64,000 nt of DNA from positions 8,702,682 through 8,766,681 of the forward strand of contig NZ_CP045997.1 of the NCBI RefSeq assembly GCF_010233585.1. The letters are read 5' to 3'. The notes beneath the pieces were generated by a model that was not told the origin of the DNA, ran no database searches, and worked only from the letters and a program-made list of their open reading frames with translations. This DNA comes from Spirosoma endbachense (GTDB lineage: Bacteria; Bacteroidota; Bacteroidia; Cytophagales; Spirosomataceae). The number at the start of each line of letters is the position of its first letter. Position 1 is the stretch's first letter. The position numbers were made by a program, and so were the translations under genes. This document shows, piece after piece, positions 9,757 to 19,073 of the stretch.

Positions 9757-10467
9757 CTAAAGACCAAAGGCACTGCCCTCGTTGCGGGAAGTATAACCGG
9801 ATTCAGTCGAACTACCAACGGAGCTGTCGTTATAACGGGTACCATCCGGGTTAACTATGCTCTGCCGGTTGAAGCTGTCACGGTCCGTATCGCTCCGATA
9901 AGCGTCATTATCATCATCACGCTCCGACGCTGCCCGGCTGTTCACAAACGATTCGGCCAGCACTGTTAGCTTTTTATCGGCATTTTTCTCTTCATCCAGC
10001 GTTTGCTGAAGTAATCGGGCGGCTTCAGTATAGCCGAGTACCTGCGCCAATGTGACAACCGAGCCATACGAAGCAATTTCGTGGTGCTCTATTTTCTGCC
10101 CGGCAATGATCAGCCCGGCATCACGAGTTAATGAACCTGAATCGGTATTTGATACAACCCGTTGGGCATCGTCAACCAGGCCATCGATTGCATCGCAGGA
10201 GCCTTCTTCAACATCGATACCGATGCTGCTAAATACCTGCTCCAGCCTTGCAACATGATTACGGGTTTCATCCTGATGCTGTAAAAAAGCATTTCTCACC
10301 TCATCGGTCGTAGAGGCATCAGCCTGCTCACCCAGCGCGTCTACGGCTTGCTTTTCAGCGTAATAAATATCTTTTAATTCAGTGGCAAACAAGCCACGAA
10401 GACCTTCCTGTGTTTCCAGATCGTTTCCACCAAAAAAATTTGCGATGCGTTCTCCAAACGTTGCCAT
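9757..10467 (-). CDS. DUF892 / YciE-like ferritin-like protein
   Basis: The 236-residue protein has an N-terminal four-helix ferritin-like domain at about residues 20-165: LRGLFATELKDIYYAEKQAV, then EQVFSSIGIDVEEGSCDAIDGL, then KIEHHEIASYGSVVTLAQVLG. Glu and His residues are spaced as in a di-metal site. The last 70 residues are Asp/Ser/Arg-rich and look disordered, longer than in the E. coli relative. Family members are induced by stress; their reaction is not settled. The gene is monocistronic. Confidence 0.9.
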   Translation of the reverse strand: MATFGERIANFFGGNDLETQEGLRGLFATELKDIYYAEKQAVDALGEQADASTTDEVRNAFLQHQDETRNHVARLEQVFSSIGIDVEEGSCDAIDGLVDDAQRVVSNTDSGSLTRDAGLIIAGQKIEHHEIASYGSVVTLAQVLGYTEAARLLQQTLDEEKNADKKLTVLAESFVNSRAASERDDDNDAYRSDTDRDSFNRQSIVNPDGTRYNDSSVGSSTESGYTSRNEGSAFGL

Positions 10468-10483
10468 AACTACTGTTGGTTAT

Positions 10484-10513
10484 AAGGTTAGTTTATTAAT
10501 TTGACCTAACCTT
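10484..10513. promoter_or_regulatory. Inverted repeat upstream of the DUF892 gene
   Basis: An 8-bp inverted repeat (AAGGTTAG at 10484-10491, CTAACCTT at 10506-10513, spacer 14) lies 17-46 bases upstream of the DUF892 start codon. Size and position suit a regulator site or a leader hairpin. No cognate regulator is apparent. Confidence 0.3.
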
Positions 10514-10751
10514 GTTGCCAATTCCATGCCAACCGCTGGTAGTCTGATGGTTACAGATTTTAGCGAGACTTGAGTGTTTCCATTTTTCTACATATTCCGT
10601 AGACTATCACTACAATTCCCCAATGCCAGTGGAACTGCGTGTTTTCTAAAAGATAACGATAAGGTAATAGTAGCCTTATGCAGGCAATCACATGCCACGG
10701 TTAATCATAACTCCCATACGAACCGTGACATGGCACTAACACAAAATGGCC

Positions 10752-11921
10752 TTACTTCAGCAATGCCATTACTGCATCATCGCCCACAACGGCGCTGGCT
10801 GGTCGTGGGTGAGCTGCATTGAATACCTGTAGCTCTTCTGGCTTTAGCAGTGTGTTCGAGGCTTCGTCAATCTGCCCATCTTTAAGGACTTTATTTAAGT
10901 CTAATTTGAGGTATTTGGCCAGAAAACGATAGGCAGCTGCGCGTTTGCTGGGGCCATAATCATGGCCTTCAGTGGGCAAATGCACATTTTCGAGCCGGTC
11001 AACAGCCCCATAATACTGGTAAATGTTGCGGACGTAGGGGAACTCCACTTCGGGTGTGTTTTTGGTCCAGTCTTTTCCATCAGACACCATAAGCATGGGC
11101 CGGGGTGCTGCCAGTGCAGCAATTTCTACATTGCTCGTCTGATGGGTTGGCCGTTTATGAATGGGCATCCCGCTTTCGCAAACGCAGCCGCCGAAAAAAT
11201 GAGCCGACACCATAACGACCGGCACCGACACTTTTATTCGCTGGTCGAGCGCGGTGAGCAGAAACGTTTGCGTACCCCCACCTGATTCGCCCGACATACC
11301 AATTCGTTCGGTATCGACGTCGGGCAGGCTGGCTAGAAAATCTAATGCCCGCATCCCATTCAGGGTCTGTAGTTTTAGAGCCTGCGGAACTTTATGAGCA
11401 CTTTGTTTCGAATCGCCATAGCCGAGCATGTCGTAGATGAACACAACAGCACCCATCCGGGCCAATATCGCACATCGCTGTTGTGCCTGCTCCAGAAAAC
11501 GGGCATCCTGATTGGCGGCATGACCATGTGGGCAAAGAATTCCAGCCGATTTGCCCGTTTCGTTAAGTGGTCGATATAGATTACCCGTTACAAAAAAACC
11601 CGGCAGGCTCTCGAAAGCCACATTCTCGACGGTATAACCATTCATTTTTTTCAGGCTGTGGCGGATTGGACGAAGTGGCGCAAACTGCGGCTTTTTCGGT
11701 AAGCTCATACCGTCGCGAATGCCCTGCCGAATCAGTGAAGCCCTTGTCTCCCAGGTAGCCCGATCATGGTAGGTTCCCGCAAAAGTACGTAAGGCTTCGG
11801 CCCCCTGCGGTTCGGTAAAATAGGCTCCCTGGCACAAATCCGGGCGATCTGGGTTTGGCTGTGCAGTGGCCCCTAGTGTCAGTAACAAACTACCGATTGC
11901 AATGATATTCCGGATGTACAT
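10752..11921 (-). CDS. Exported alpha/beta-hydrolase (acetyl-xylan-esterase/dienelactone-hydrolase-like)
   Basis: The 389-residue protein has an N-terminal signal peptide (residues 1-20) and one alpha/beta-hydrolase domain. The oxyanion region reads LCPHGHAANQD. The nucleophile elbow GESGGG puts the Ser at residue 213; candidate acid residues are Asp281 or Asp284 (SDGKDW) and the base is His320 (TEGHDYGP). Similar proteins in this phylum are annotated as acetyl-xylan-esterase-like enzymes and often sit in carbohydrate loci. The substrate cannot be assigned. It is transcribed in the same direction as the cytochrome c gene upstream, with a 116-base gap. Confidence 0.85.
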   Translation of the reverse strand: MYIRNIIAIGSLLLTLGATAQPNPDRPDLCQGAYFTEPQGAEALRTFAGTYHDRATWETRASLIRQGIRDGMSLPKKPQFAPLRPIRHSLKKMNGYTVENVAFESLPGFFVTGNLYRPLNETGKSAGILCPHGHAANQDARFLEQAQQRCAILARMGAVVFIYDMLGYGDSKQSAHKVPQALKLQTLNGMRALDFLASLPDVDTERIGMSGESGGGTQTFLLTALDQRIKVSVPVVMVSAHFFGGCVCESGMPIHKRPTHQTSNVEIAALAAPRPMLMVSDGKDWTKNTPEVEFPYVRNIYQYYGAVDRLENVHLPTEGHDYGPSKRAAAYRFLAKYLKLDLNKVLKDGQIDEASNTLLKPEELQVFNAAHPRPASAVVGDDAVMALLK

Positions 11922-12037
11922 GATAAATGAATGAATGGATCAGCTTTATAGAAAACTGATTCGTTGCTTGTCTTATTTTTCAAACTGAACAATTTTCCTT
12001 CGAGAATCCGGGCTACAATCCAGCTACTTCCGGGAAA

Positions 12038-14395
12038 TTACTGGCCTGCTTTTTCCAGATCGGCCAGTGTCCAAGCCTGCGTTCTACCCGCCGTTTCCTG
12101 TCGTATCTTCCTGACCTCGTCGGTCTGAACAAAAGGCTTGAAATTCCGGCGTTTCAACACTTCGGGCGGAATACCGCCGTTGGCCGGGCGGGGTGTCGTC
12201 GACGGTGGACTTGGCGGGAAATTGCCGGTATAGCCAAACTCATACCGAATATAACTCAGTACAGAGGCAATCCATTCATCGTCGTTGGCTGCCATCGACG
12301 GCATCACATCCGGATAATTTTTCTCATCGACCGGGCCATGTAAACCGTGCAGCAGAATTTTTATCAGCACATCTTTTTCACCCACAATTCGTTTTGATCC
12401 AAACAGGGGCGGAGCAACCATACTACTTCCCCCAACGGCCAGCCCTTTTCCTTCGGGGCCGTGGCAGGTAGCACACAATGTTTTGAACGTACTTGCCCCG
12501 GCCATCACCAGCTTCCGGTCCGATTCTTCGAGTCTGCCCAAACGAAGGCCGTATGTTTTAACCGCGTCGTTCTTGAGTTGGCTTTTTCGGGCGCCGGCCA
12601 GCATTTCAATCGATGTGTTCTGCTCTATGATTTCATTATTAAGGGCTTTAGCCTTAGCCGATTTGCTGTCGTGGGTCGATAAAACCAATTGCGTACGGAC
12701 ATCATAACTCGGATCATTTTTAAGCACACTCACCTTGTCCAGTACCTGCTCATCACCCTGCTTGATATAGCGTTCGCTGATCCAGATAGCTGCCCGACGA
12801 AGTTGCGGAGCTTCGTCTTTCATCACCGTAAACAGCACGTCTTTATCGATGGCATCCAGTCCTTCCAGAGTCCATAACGCATGAAGTCGTCCCAGCGTTG
12901 ACGGTTTACGACTCAGCGAGCCCTGCTCGCCTAATGCAATTTGCTTCAGAACAGGAACAACCGATTGATCGCCCAGGATCACGAGTTGCTTTTGCGCATT
13001 GTCGCGCCACCAGCCATTTGGGTGATCGAGGTAGGTAATGAGTTTACTGGCCGATTCATCAAGCATCTTGGGTTTCGGCCCCGGTTTCATGCCATCATGT
13101 ACCAATCGGTAAATACGGCCGTGTTGTACGTTTTTGTCGAGTCCTAGCCGCTGAATCTGCGGGCGAAGGTAACTGTCTTTCGGTGTCCACTGCGACTCCT
13201 GAATGATTCCGCGGTTCATATCGACAATGTACAGGCATCCATCGGGGCCGGTGTAGGTATTGACCGGCCGGAAGTTCATATCCGTCGACGCGATAAACTC
13301 CTGTTGTTTGTAGGCATTTTCTAATGTCAGTTTCCCGTTGGTATTGATGACCTTAGCCCGACGGATAATCCGGGCAACAGGTTCGCCAATCAGGTAATCG
13401 CCGACCAGGTCGGCCGGAAGCTTATCGCCCCGAAAAATGGATTGTCCGTTACTAGCCGTGAAATGGTTCAGCGTGCTATCGGGAAGCCGCAACCGTCGTA
13501 AACCTCCCTGAATATCGGGCGTGGCAATGATCGGCCATACGGCATTGAACTCCTCGCTATACTGATCCGGAAACTCAAGGGCACCATAGGCCGGATTGAT
13601 CTGAAAACCCGATGCCGGAATTTCGCCACCCGCCCGCGAAAAGAACAGACGGCCGTAGTTGTCGTGCGTTAAACCCCACTGGCCATTCGATCCACTCGGA
13701 AGCGAATCGGCTTTCAGTACACCGTTTTTATAGCGATACCGCACCGGATCGACTGTTACGTAGATCCAGTTATCGAGGTTCCAGTCAAGGCCGCTCCGCT
13801 GGTGTTCGAGGTTACCGGGAGCCTTTTTCCCAAGCTGAAAGACAGGTTTTTTCGCATCGGCTACCCCATCGCCGTTCGTATCCTTATAGCTATAGATATC
13901 GTAGGTATCGGTTTCATTAACCAGCAATTCGTGATCGACACACAGAATCATCCGGGGCAGAATCAGCTTATCGATAAAGACAGAACTTTTGTCCATTTTG
14001 CCATCATTGTCGGTATCCTCCAGAAGCATGACCCGGCTAATTGGGTCGTGTTCGTGGGAACCGTCAACATCCTGCATGTAGGTGCTCATCTCGGCCACAT
14101 ACATGCGGGCATTGCCATCCCAGGCTATGGCAACGGGCTCTTTGATCATGGGGTCGCTGGCAACCAGCTCCATGTGATAGCCTTTAGGCACCCGAAACGA
14201 GCGGACACTCTGTTCGGGTGTTAGCTGCGCGGGCGACGGATTTGCCGTAAAAGCAGGAATTGTATCGGCTTGAACAGCTGGCGTTTGCTGAGCGGTCGAT
14301 TGGTCAGCCGTAGTCGCTGATTTCTGAGCGACCCGACAGGTAATAACCAGCATTGAGAAAGCAATCAGACTTAGAATCGAAAGCTTACGTTTCAT
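12038..14395 (-). CDS. PVC-type beta-propeller / cytochrome c lipoprotein
   Basis: This 785-residue exported protein begins with a hydrophobic signal ending at a Cys near residue 20 (MLVITCR), probably a lipoprotein. About residues 60-430 form a glucose/sorbosone-dehydrogenase-like propeller (VPKGYHMELVASDP, RMYVAEMSTYMQD, GCLYIVDMNRG). About 450-600 look like HEAT-type helical repeats. A cytochrome c domain near residue 640 has the haem motif CATCH, with a probable Met ligand in DVMPSMAAND. This arrangement is common in Planctomycetes, Verrucomicrobia and Bacteroidota; activity is unproven, though electron transfer from a sugar or alcohol substrate is plausible. Confidence 0.87.
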   Translation of the reverse strand: MKRKLSILSLIAFSMLVITCRVAQKSATTADQSTAQQTPAVQADTIPAFTANPSPAQLTPEQSVRSFRVPKGYHMELVASDPMIKEPVAIAWDGNARMYVAEMSTYMQDVDGSHEHDPISRVMLLEDTDNDGKMDKSSVFIDKLILPRMILCVDHELLVNETDTYDIYSYKDTNGDGVADAKKPVFQLGKKAPGNLEHQRSGLDWNLDNWIYVTVDPVRYRYKNGVLKADSLPSGSNGQWGLTHDNYGRLFFSRAGGEIPASGFQINPAYGALEFPDQYSEEFNAVWPIIATPDIQGGLRRLRLPDSTLNHFTASNGQSIFRGDKLPADLVGDYLIGEPVARIIRRAKVINTNGKLTLENAYKQQEFIASTDMNFRPVNTYTGPDGCLYIVDMNRGIIQESQWTPKDSYLRPQIQRLGLDKNVQHGRIYRLVHDGMKPGPKPKMLDESASKLITYLDHPNGWWRDNAQKQLVILGDQSVVPVLKQIALGEQGSLSRKPSTLGRLHALWTLEGLDAIDKDVLFTVMKDEAPQLRRAAIWISERYIKQGDEQVLDKVSVLKNDPSYDVRTQLVLSTHDSKSAKAKALNNEIIEQNTSIEMLAGARKSQLKNDAVKTYGLRLGRLEESDRKLVMAGASTFKTLCATCHGPEGKGLAVGGSSMVAPPLFGSKRIVGEKDVLIKILLHGLHGPVDEKNYPDVMPSMAANDDEWIASVLSYIRYEFGYTGNFPPSPPSTTPRPANGGIPPEVLKRRNFKPFVQTDEVRKIRQETAGRTQAWTLADLEKAGQ

Positions 14396-14450
14396 TGAGT
14401 ATGTTTTTAGAGCATACTCAAAAGGGAATTCTGGTACGCTCTTACTCCAT

Positions 14451-14807
14451 CTATGACACCTTTAATCGAAACTTCATACGCTGAATGATAACCAGTATGA
14501 GCGTTAGGATCACCCCTGTTAAACCCAAAGCGGCAAAAATCAACCACTTCATCATGTGGAGTGGCGGCAGTAGGCCCTGAGAGTCGAAGGCTCGGTATAT
14601 AAGTAGCTCTTTTTGCAGAACGTTTATACCCGACACATCAAAAGTCTGATCGAAACGGATCTTCCGGCCATGTTTAAATCCATCGATTTGAATGGCGATC
14701 GTTTGTGAATCATCACTGATTCTAGTTCGGACCTGCGACGATGAAGGATCTTTAGCCATTGCAACCGTGCCAATACCTAAGAGCAGGCACATAATAAGCG
14801 TTTTCAT
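14451..14807 (-). CDS. Small exported membrane protein, unknown function
   Basis: The 118-residue protein has a signal peptide (residues 1-18, ending TVAMAKD), a short periplasmic beta-rich part, and one membrane helix near residues 86-110 followed by a basic tail. The family is not recognised. It lies between the FtsX-like permease gene (78 bases upstream) and the cytochrome gene, on the same strand, and may be co-transcribed with the permease. Confidence 0.65.
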   Translation of the reverse strand: MKTLIMCLLLGIGTVAMAKDPSSSQVRTRISDDSQTIAIQIDGFKHGRKIRFDQTFDVSGINVLQKELLIYRAFDSQGLLPPLHMMKWLIFAALGLTGVILTLILVIIQRMKFRLKVS

Positions 14808-14885
14808 GATAAGTTGGGTTTAAATCGGTGAAGCATTGAGCAAGGAAGGAGCCGGTTCCCTCCTCCCCGCCCCTTATTCTTTGTA

Positions 14886-17618
14886 TTATTCGGAACGCAA
14901 TGATTTTACCGGATTCATCAACGCTGCCTTGATGCTGTGAAAACTTACCGTTGCGAATGTAATGAGGATAGCGGCCAGCGCTACCACGACAAATACCCAC
15001 GCACTAATCTCGATTCGGTACGGATAACCTTTCAACCACGTGTGCATACCAAACCAGGCTAGTGGTATGGCGATTCCCAAAGCGATGATAACCAGCTTTA
15101 TAAAGTCTTTCGAAAGAACGAGGATAATAGTCGGTGTACTCGCACCGAGCACCTTTCGAATGCCAATTTCTTTGGTACGTTGCTCAATAACCATCAGCGC
15201 AATGGCAAACAGACCAATACACGACAACAGAATGGCGATGCTGGCAGCCAGACTAAAAACCCTGGACAACATTTCTTCATCCTGATACCAGGCATCGACG
15301 TTTTCATCCAGGAAAGAGCCCATAAACTCCGATTGGGGGGCTACTTCTTTCCAGACGTTTTTTAGCTTATCCATCGAACTCGCCAGATTCTGGGGCGCTA
15401 CCCGAACAAAAACATAATGAATAGCCTCATTATGTGAGAGATGCATGGTAATTGGCTTGTTCTCATCGGCAAGGGAATAGAGGTGAAAATCAGAAATGAC
15501 ACCGATAATCTGCGACTTGACGCCCGATGTATCGTGATCATCCCGAAGTAGGGTTCCAACCGCATTCGCTTCCCCCATCATCTTGGCCATACTTTCGGTA
15601 ATGACTACCCGATTTACCGAATCTGTCGGATAAGCCCGATCAAAATCCCGGCCCGCCAAAAGTTTTATATTCAACGTTTTAAGGTAGTCATAATCGACAA
15701 GCAGCCAGTCGGTTGCTATGTCATTCCCTTTGTAGGTGATACCGAGCACACCTCTCGCCGTGACCCGATCCTTGCCCTTTCCTAAATTGACACCAGAACC
15801 GGTTATGGCCAACACGGTAGGATCAGAAGCTAATTTATTACGCAACCGTTGCAATACCTGCCGCCCGTTTACCTGACTCCCTACCGGAATGCTGATTACC
15901 TGTTCTTTCTGAAAGCCAAGCGGTTGCTGCCGTAGGAAATCGACCTGCTGGAGAGCAATAATCGTACAGCAGGTCAGCAGGCAAGACAGCGTAAACTGTG
16001 TAACAATGAGTGAGTTGCGCAAAATACCGGGACGTTTCAGCGAAATCTTTCCTTTGAGCACTTCAACCGGATTAAACTTCGCCATCTGCCAGGCCGGATA
16101 CCCGCCTGCTACAAAAGTGATCAGCGCAAATACGAGCAGCATCAACCCGATAAAGCCAGGTTGGGCTATGTAATCCAGGGTCAGTTTGCTATTAAATGTG
16201 GCATTGAAAACCGGTAAAAGTAGGTAGGAAAGCAATAGACCAACCCCAAAACCAATCAAACAAATCACGGTCGATTCGCCCCAGATCTGAACAAAAAGCT
16301 GCTTTTTCAATGCGCCCAGCGACTTCCGGATGCCCACTTCTTTAGCCCGCGTAAACGACCGCGCCACGCTCAGATTAATGAAGTTGATGCAGGCAATCAG
16401 CAGAATAAAAAAGGCAATACCCATTAACACATAGATCAAGGCAATGGGTGCTCCTTTTCCACCCGATATTTCCCGGCCAAAGTGAACGTCAGCCAGTTTC
16501 TGCAACCGGACCGCAAACACATCGCCCCGTTCGTCGGGTTTTGCGCCTTTCTTTTTGAGGTCATCCAGAGACCCATGAAAGTATTTGACAGCAAACGCCT
16601 TTAACCGACTTTCAAACGTGATCTGGTCTATATTGGGGGGTAATTTCACAAAGACCTGATGCGAGTTTGCCCCCCAATTGTCTTTCGCTGACTGATAATC
16701 CGGAAGATTCTCGACCCGAATCAGCGCGTCGTAATGAATCGTTGAGTTGTAGGGTGCATCAGCCAGTACGCCCGACACGATATATTGCTTTCGGTTGCCA
16801 TCACTGCCGAGTTCTACGGGTTTGCCCATCGGATCTTCGGTACCGAATAGCGTCTGGGCCATATTCTCGCTGATAACCACATTGCTTAAATCACGAAGGG
16901 CGCTTTCCGGATTCCCTTTACGCAACGGAAAGGAGAATAGTTTAAAAAAATCCGGGTCAGTGAGATAGACGTTTTTATCAAAATAGTGCCCTTTATATTC
17001 CACCAGGCTTTTCCGGACAACAATAAATCTTGCTGCGGCCTCTATTTCCGGATAGTCGGTTTTTAAGGCAGGCATGAGGGGCAAGGGCATGCCTGCCGAC
17101 CTACTGGCCTGCTCCGGATCATTCGAGAAAAAATAGGTCTGAAAAATACGGTCACCATCCTCATGAAAAGAATCAAAAGTCAGCTGTAAATAAGCAATCA
17201 GAAACAGGAACAAGCTGATACAGAAAGCAACAGCAAGGCCAACCACATTGATTGATGCATATCCTTTGCTCCTCCAAAGAGTACGTAAGGCGATCTTTAC
17301 ATAATTGCGTAGCATGTCTGGATGGAGAAAAAAGGGTTGAGGAAATTCATTGGTTTTATAGCGATGCGCCCCTTGCGAAACGGGGCTGGTTACCGGCTGC
17401 GCAAAATGGCCCACTCGTCGCTTCAGAAAATAAGGACGAATGAATTTGACGACCTCCACCACATATAACTGTCGTGCTTTTTGTTCGCCAACGTCGATTA
17501 CCTGTTCGGCAAACTGCTCGTGCAGATCACCCAGCAGTTCTTCCAGCAAATGAGGTGGACACAACCATGTCAATAAGCGATCGGCCCAGGCCGGGGGAGT
17601 TGGTGTATGATTCGCCAT
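14886..17618 (-). CDS. FtsX-like ABC permease with N-terminal prefix domain
   Basis: The 910-residue protein starts with a cytoplasmic permease-prefix region (LLTWLCPPHLLEELLGDLHEQF, residues 15-36). A MacB-type periplasmic core follows (first membrane helix at about residues 115-140), then the FtsX domain, which is duplicated (helices near 395-490 and 780-900, each with RTKEVGIRKSLGA-type motifs). Such proteins work in MacB/FtsX mechanotransmission systems for export or antibiotic defence. No ATPase gene is next to it. The PadR gene ends 3 bases upstream of its start, so the regulator and permease form one operon, a common arrangement in Spirosoma-like genomes. Confidence 0.93.
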   Translation of the reverse strand: MANHTPTPPAWADRLLTWLCPPHLLEELLGDLHEQFAEQVIDVGEQKARQLYVVEVVKFIRPYFLKRRVGHFAQPVTSPVSQGAHRYKTNEFPQPFFLHPDMLRNYVKIALRTLWRSKGYASINVVGLAVAFCISLFLFLIAYLQLTFDSFHEDGDRIFQTYFFSNDPEQASRSAGMPLPLMPALKTDYPEIEAAARFIVVRKSLVEYKGHYFDKNVYLTDPDFFKLFSFPLRKGNPESALRDLSNVVISENMAQTLFGTEDPMGKPVELGSDGNRKQYIVSGVLADAPYNSTIHYDALIRVENLPDYQSAKDNWGANSHQVFVKLPPNIDQITFESRLKAFAVKYFHGSLDDLKKKGAKPDERGDVFAVRLQKLADVHFGREISGGKGAPIALIYVLMGIAFFILLIACINFINLSVARSFTRAKEVGIRKSLGALKKQLFVQIWGESTVICLIGFGVGLLLSYLLLPVFNATFNSKLTLDYIAQPGFIGLMLLVFALITFVAGGYPAWQMAKFNPVEVLKGKISLKRPGILRNSLIVTQFTLSCLLTCCTIIALQQVDFLRQQPLGFQKEQVISIPVGSQVNGRQVLQRLRNKLASDPTVLAITGSGVNLGKGKDRVTARGVLGITYKGNDIATDWLLVDYDYLKTLNIKLLAGRDFDRAYPTDSVNRVVITESMAKMMGEANAVGTLLRDDHDTSGVKSQIIGVISDFHLYSLADENKPITMHLSHNEAIHYVFVRVAPQNLASSMDKLKNVWKEVAPQSEFMGSFLDENVDAWYQDEEMLSRVFSLAASIAILLSCIGLFAIALMVIEQRTKEIGIRKVLGASTPTIILVLSKDFIKLVIIALGIAIPLAWFGMHTWLKGYPYRIEISAWVFVVVALAAILITFATVSFHSIKAALMNPVKSLRSE

Positions 17619-17621
17619 GAT

Positions 17622-17969
17622 TTACGTCAAAGAAGGAGTAGGAATAAAGTTCCAGAGGTCGTTGCGCACTGTCCGCATCTCATTCAGCGTTTGCCTTCCT
17701 GCTGCCGTAACGGTAAACAACCGCTTTCGACGCCCACCTCGGGTCATGGTGGCTCCGCCAAGTTCTGACCGAACAAAGCCTTTTTCCTCCAGCCTGTAAA
17801 GCGCGATATGTACACCACTGAGGCTACTGATTCGATTCGTGCGTTGTTTCAGCTCAGCAGCAATGACGACTCCGTAAGCGTCTCCCTGCAATACGGCCAC
17901 AGCCAATAAAACCAGTTCCTCGAATTCGCCTAAGTAGGATCGGCCCATACGAATACAGTTTTGCTCCAT
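17622..17969 (-). CDS. PadR-family transcriptional regulator
   Basis: A PadR winged-helix domain covers nearly the whole protein: GEFEELVLLAVAVLQGDAYGVVIAAEL, then VHIALYRLEEKGFVRSELG. The basic RGGRRKRLFTVTAAGRQTL segment follows. The start at 17969 gives 115 residues; a start at 17948 would leave the same domain, and upstream codons (to 18014) look non-coding. It ends 3 bases before the FtsX permease start, so it probably represses its own operon in response to the compound handled by the permease. Confidence 0.88.
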   Translation of the reverse strand: MEQNCIRMGRSYLGEFEELVLLAVAVLQGDAYGVVIAAELKQRTNRISSLSGVHIALYRLEEKGFVRSELGGATMTRGGRRKRLFTVTAAGRQTLNEMRTVRNDLWNFIPTPSLT

Positions 17970-18190
17970 TTGATTATTATTTGCTAAACAAATGTCCTGC
18001 CAAACCGGAAACATGCCTATTGCATTGCATCAAAGCCTTTTATTTTAGTTATAGTTGGCGATTGCTGTCCAGAAACGGACAGTTATTGTACGCATGTGGA
18101 CAGCGCACCAAGGCTGTTGGAATACTAACTTACCCAAGGAATTACTTCTAGTCTATAACTGTACTGTACATGGCAGGCGTTTTATTAATA

Positions 18191-18286
18191 TAGGCCTTTA
18201 GCTTTGAGCGGTGCCACGGTTTGTTTGCGCAAGATTAGTAACCACCGTCCGCGGCTGAGGTGGCACGGCTCAAAGCTAAAGGCCTA
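18191..18286. repeat. Long-arm inverted repeat (27-nt arms, 42-nt loop)
   Basis: Arms 18191-18217 and 18260-18286 are reverse complements with a single mismatch. The inner end of each arm contains GTGCCAC(GG). It lies in the 358-base gap between the PadR gene and the lipoprotein gene, about 220 bases upstream of the PadR start. A second element at 35668-35746 shares the GTGCCACGGTT core but has different outer arms. Both resemble small palindromic repeat elements rather than plain terminators, because no T-tract follows. The rest of the gap (18015-18190, 18287-18372) shows nothing clear. Confidence 0.7.
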
Positions 18287-18372
18287 CTAAAGTTTAACGC
18301 ATTGCCCTCATTCATCATCTGAATAATGGAATAGAATCCAGTAGTTTTGGGATCTATTCGGACAAAGTCACT

Positions 18373-18969
18373 ATGAAAAAAAGCCTGTATTGCCTTAGTT
18401 TTCTGGCCCTTTTTAGTTGTTCAACAAAGGAAAAACCGACCCAATCCGCAGCCACCGATACAGGACAGGCAGCCATTGCAACGGCCAGCGGACAACTTTC
18501 CGGGGAGGGGGCCACGAAGTCTGGGTCTACAAACCAGGTCCCTGCCAACGCCGGAAAGTGGCAGTATGATCGAACAACCGATCAAACAAACAATCCGGTC
18601 TATAAAGCGTCGATTATTGCTTCCAACCTGCTCGAATTTCCGTTTCCCTACGAAGGTGGTTCATCGGCAACATTGACCATTCGAAAACGGAGCAGTGGCA
18701 CAAACGTCTATCTGGAGGTATCAAAAGGACAGTTCAACCGGAGTTTTCAGGGCGGAAATGCCCAAATCCGTTTCGACAACAAACCCGCTGTTTCCTATGC
18801 GTTCTCAGCAGCTGAAAACGGACGGGCTAATATCATATTTTTTGATTCAGAACAGAAGCTGATCAATCAGTTAAATACCGCCAAAGAAGCCGTAATCGAC
18901 GTTGGGTTCGACGGTCAGGGAGCCCGTGAAATCAAGTTCAGAACCGCTGGCCTGAATTGGAATCATTGA
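18373..18969 (+). CDS. Hypothetical lipoprotein
   Basis: The 198-residue protein starts with a short lipoprotein signal (LSFLALFSCSTKEKP; acylated Cys at residue 16) and a Thr/Ala/Ser-rich linker. From about residue 65 a beta-rich domain follows. The family is not recognised. It stands alone, with an imperfect hairpin 20 bases after its stop. Confidence 0.7.
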   Translation: MKKSLYCLSFLALFSCSTKEKPTQSAATDTGQAAIATASGQLSGEGATKSGSTNQVPANAGKWQYDRTTDQTNNPVYKASIIASNLLEFPFPYEGGSSATLTIRKRSSGTNVYLEVSKGQFNRSFQGGNAQIRFDNKPAVSYAFSAAENGRANIIFFDSEQKLINQLNTAKEAVIDVGFDGQGAREIKFRTAGLNWNH

Positions 18970-18987
18970 TTATTCAGACTAAAAAAG

Positions 18988-19051
18988 GCACGCGGCAGGT
19001 ACAATGGTCACAACGGTTAGTTGCTTTGATTCCTTTGCCCCTGCCTCGTGC
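18988..19051. terminator. Imperfect long-loop hairpin between convergent genes
   Basis: Arms 18988-18999 and 19040-19051 pair over 11 of 12 positions, separated by 40 bases. It lies between the lipoprotein gene (plus, ends 18969) and the fabF-like gene (minus, ends 19074). The long loop resembles the element at 18191-18286 in design but not in sequence. Termination is inferred from position. Confidence 0.4.
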
Positions 19052-19073
19052 TTGTTGTGGCCACAGATTGGCC

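Noticed and set aside
13612..14224. Open frames on the plus strand opposite the cytochrome c gene
   Set aside because: They are antisense to a well-supported coding gene and have no domain or codon-use support.
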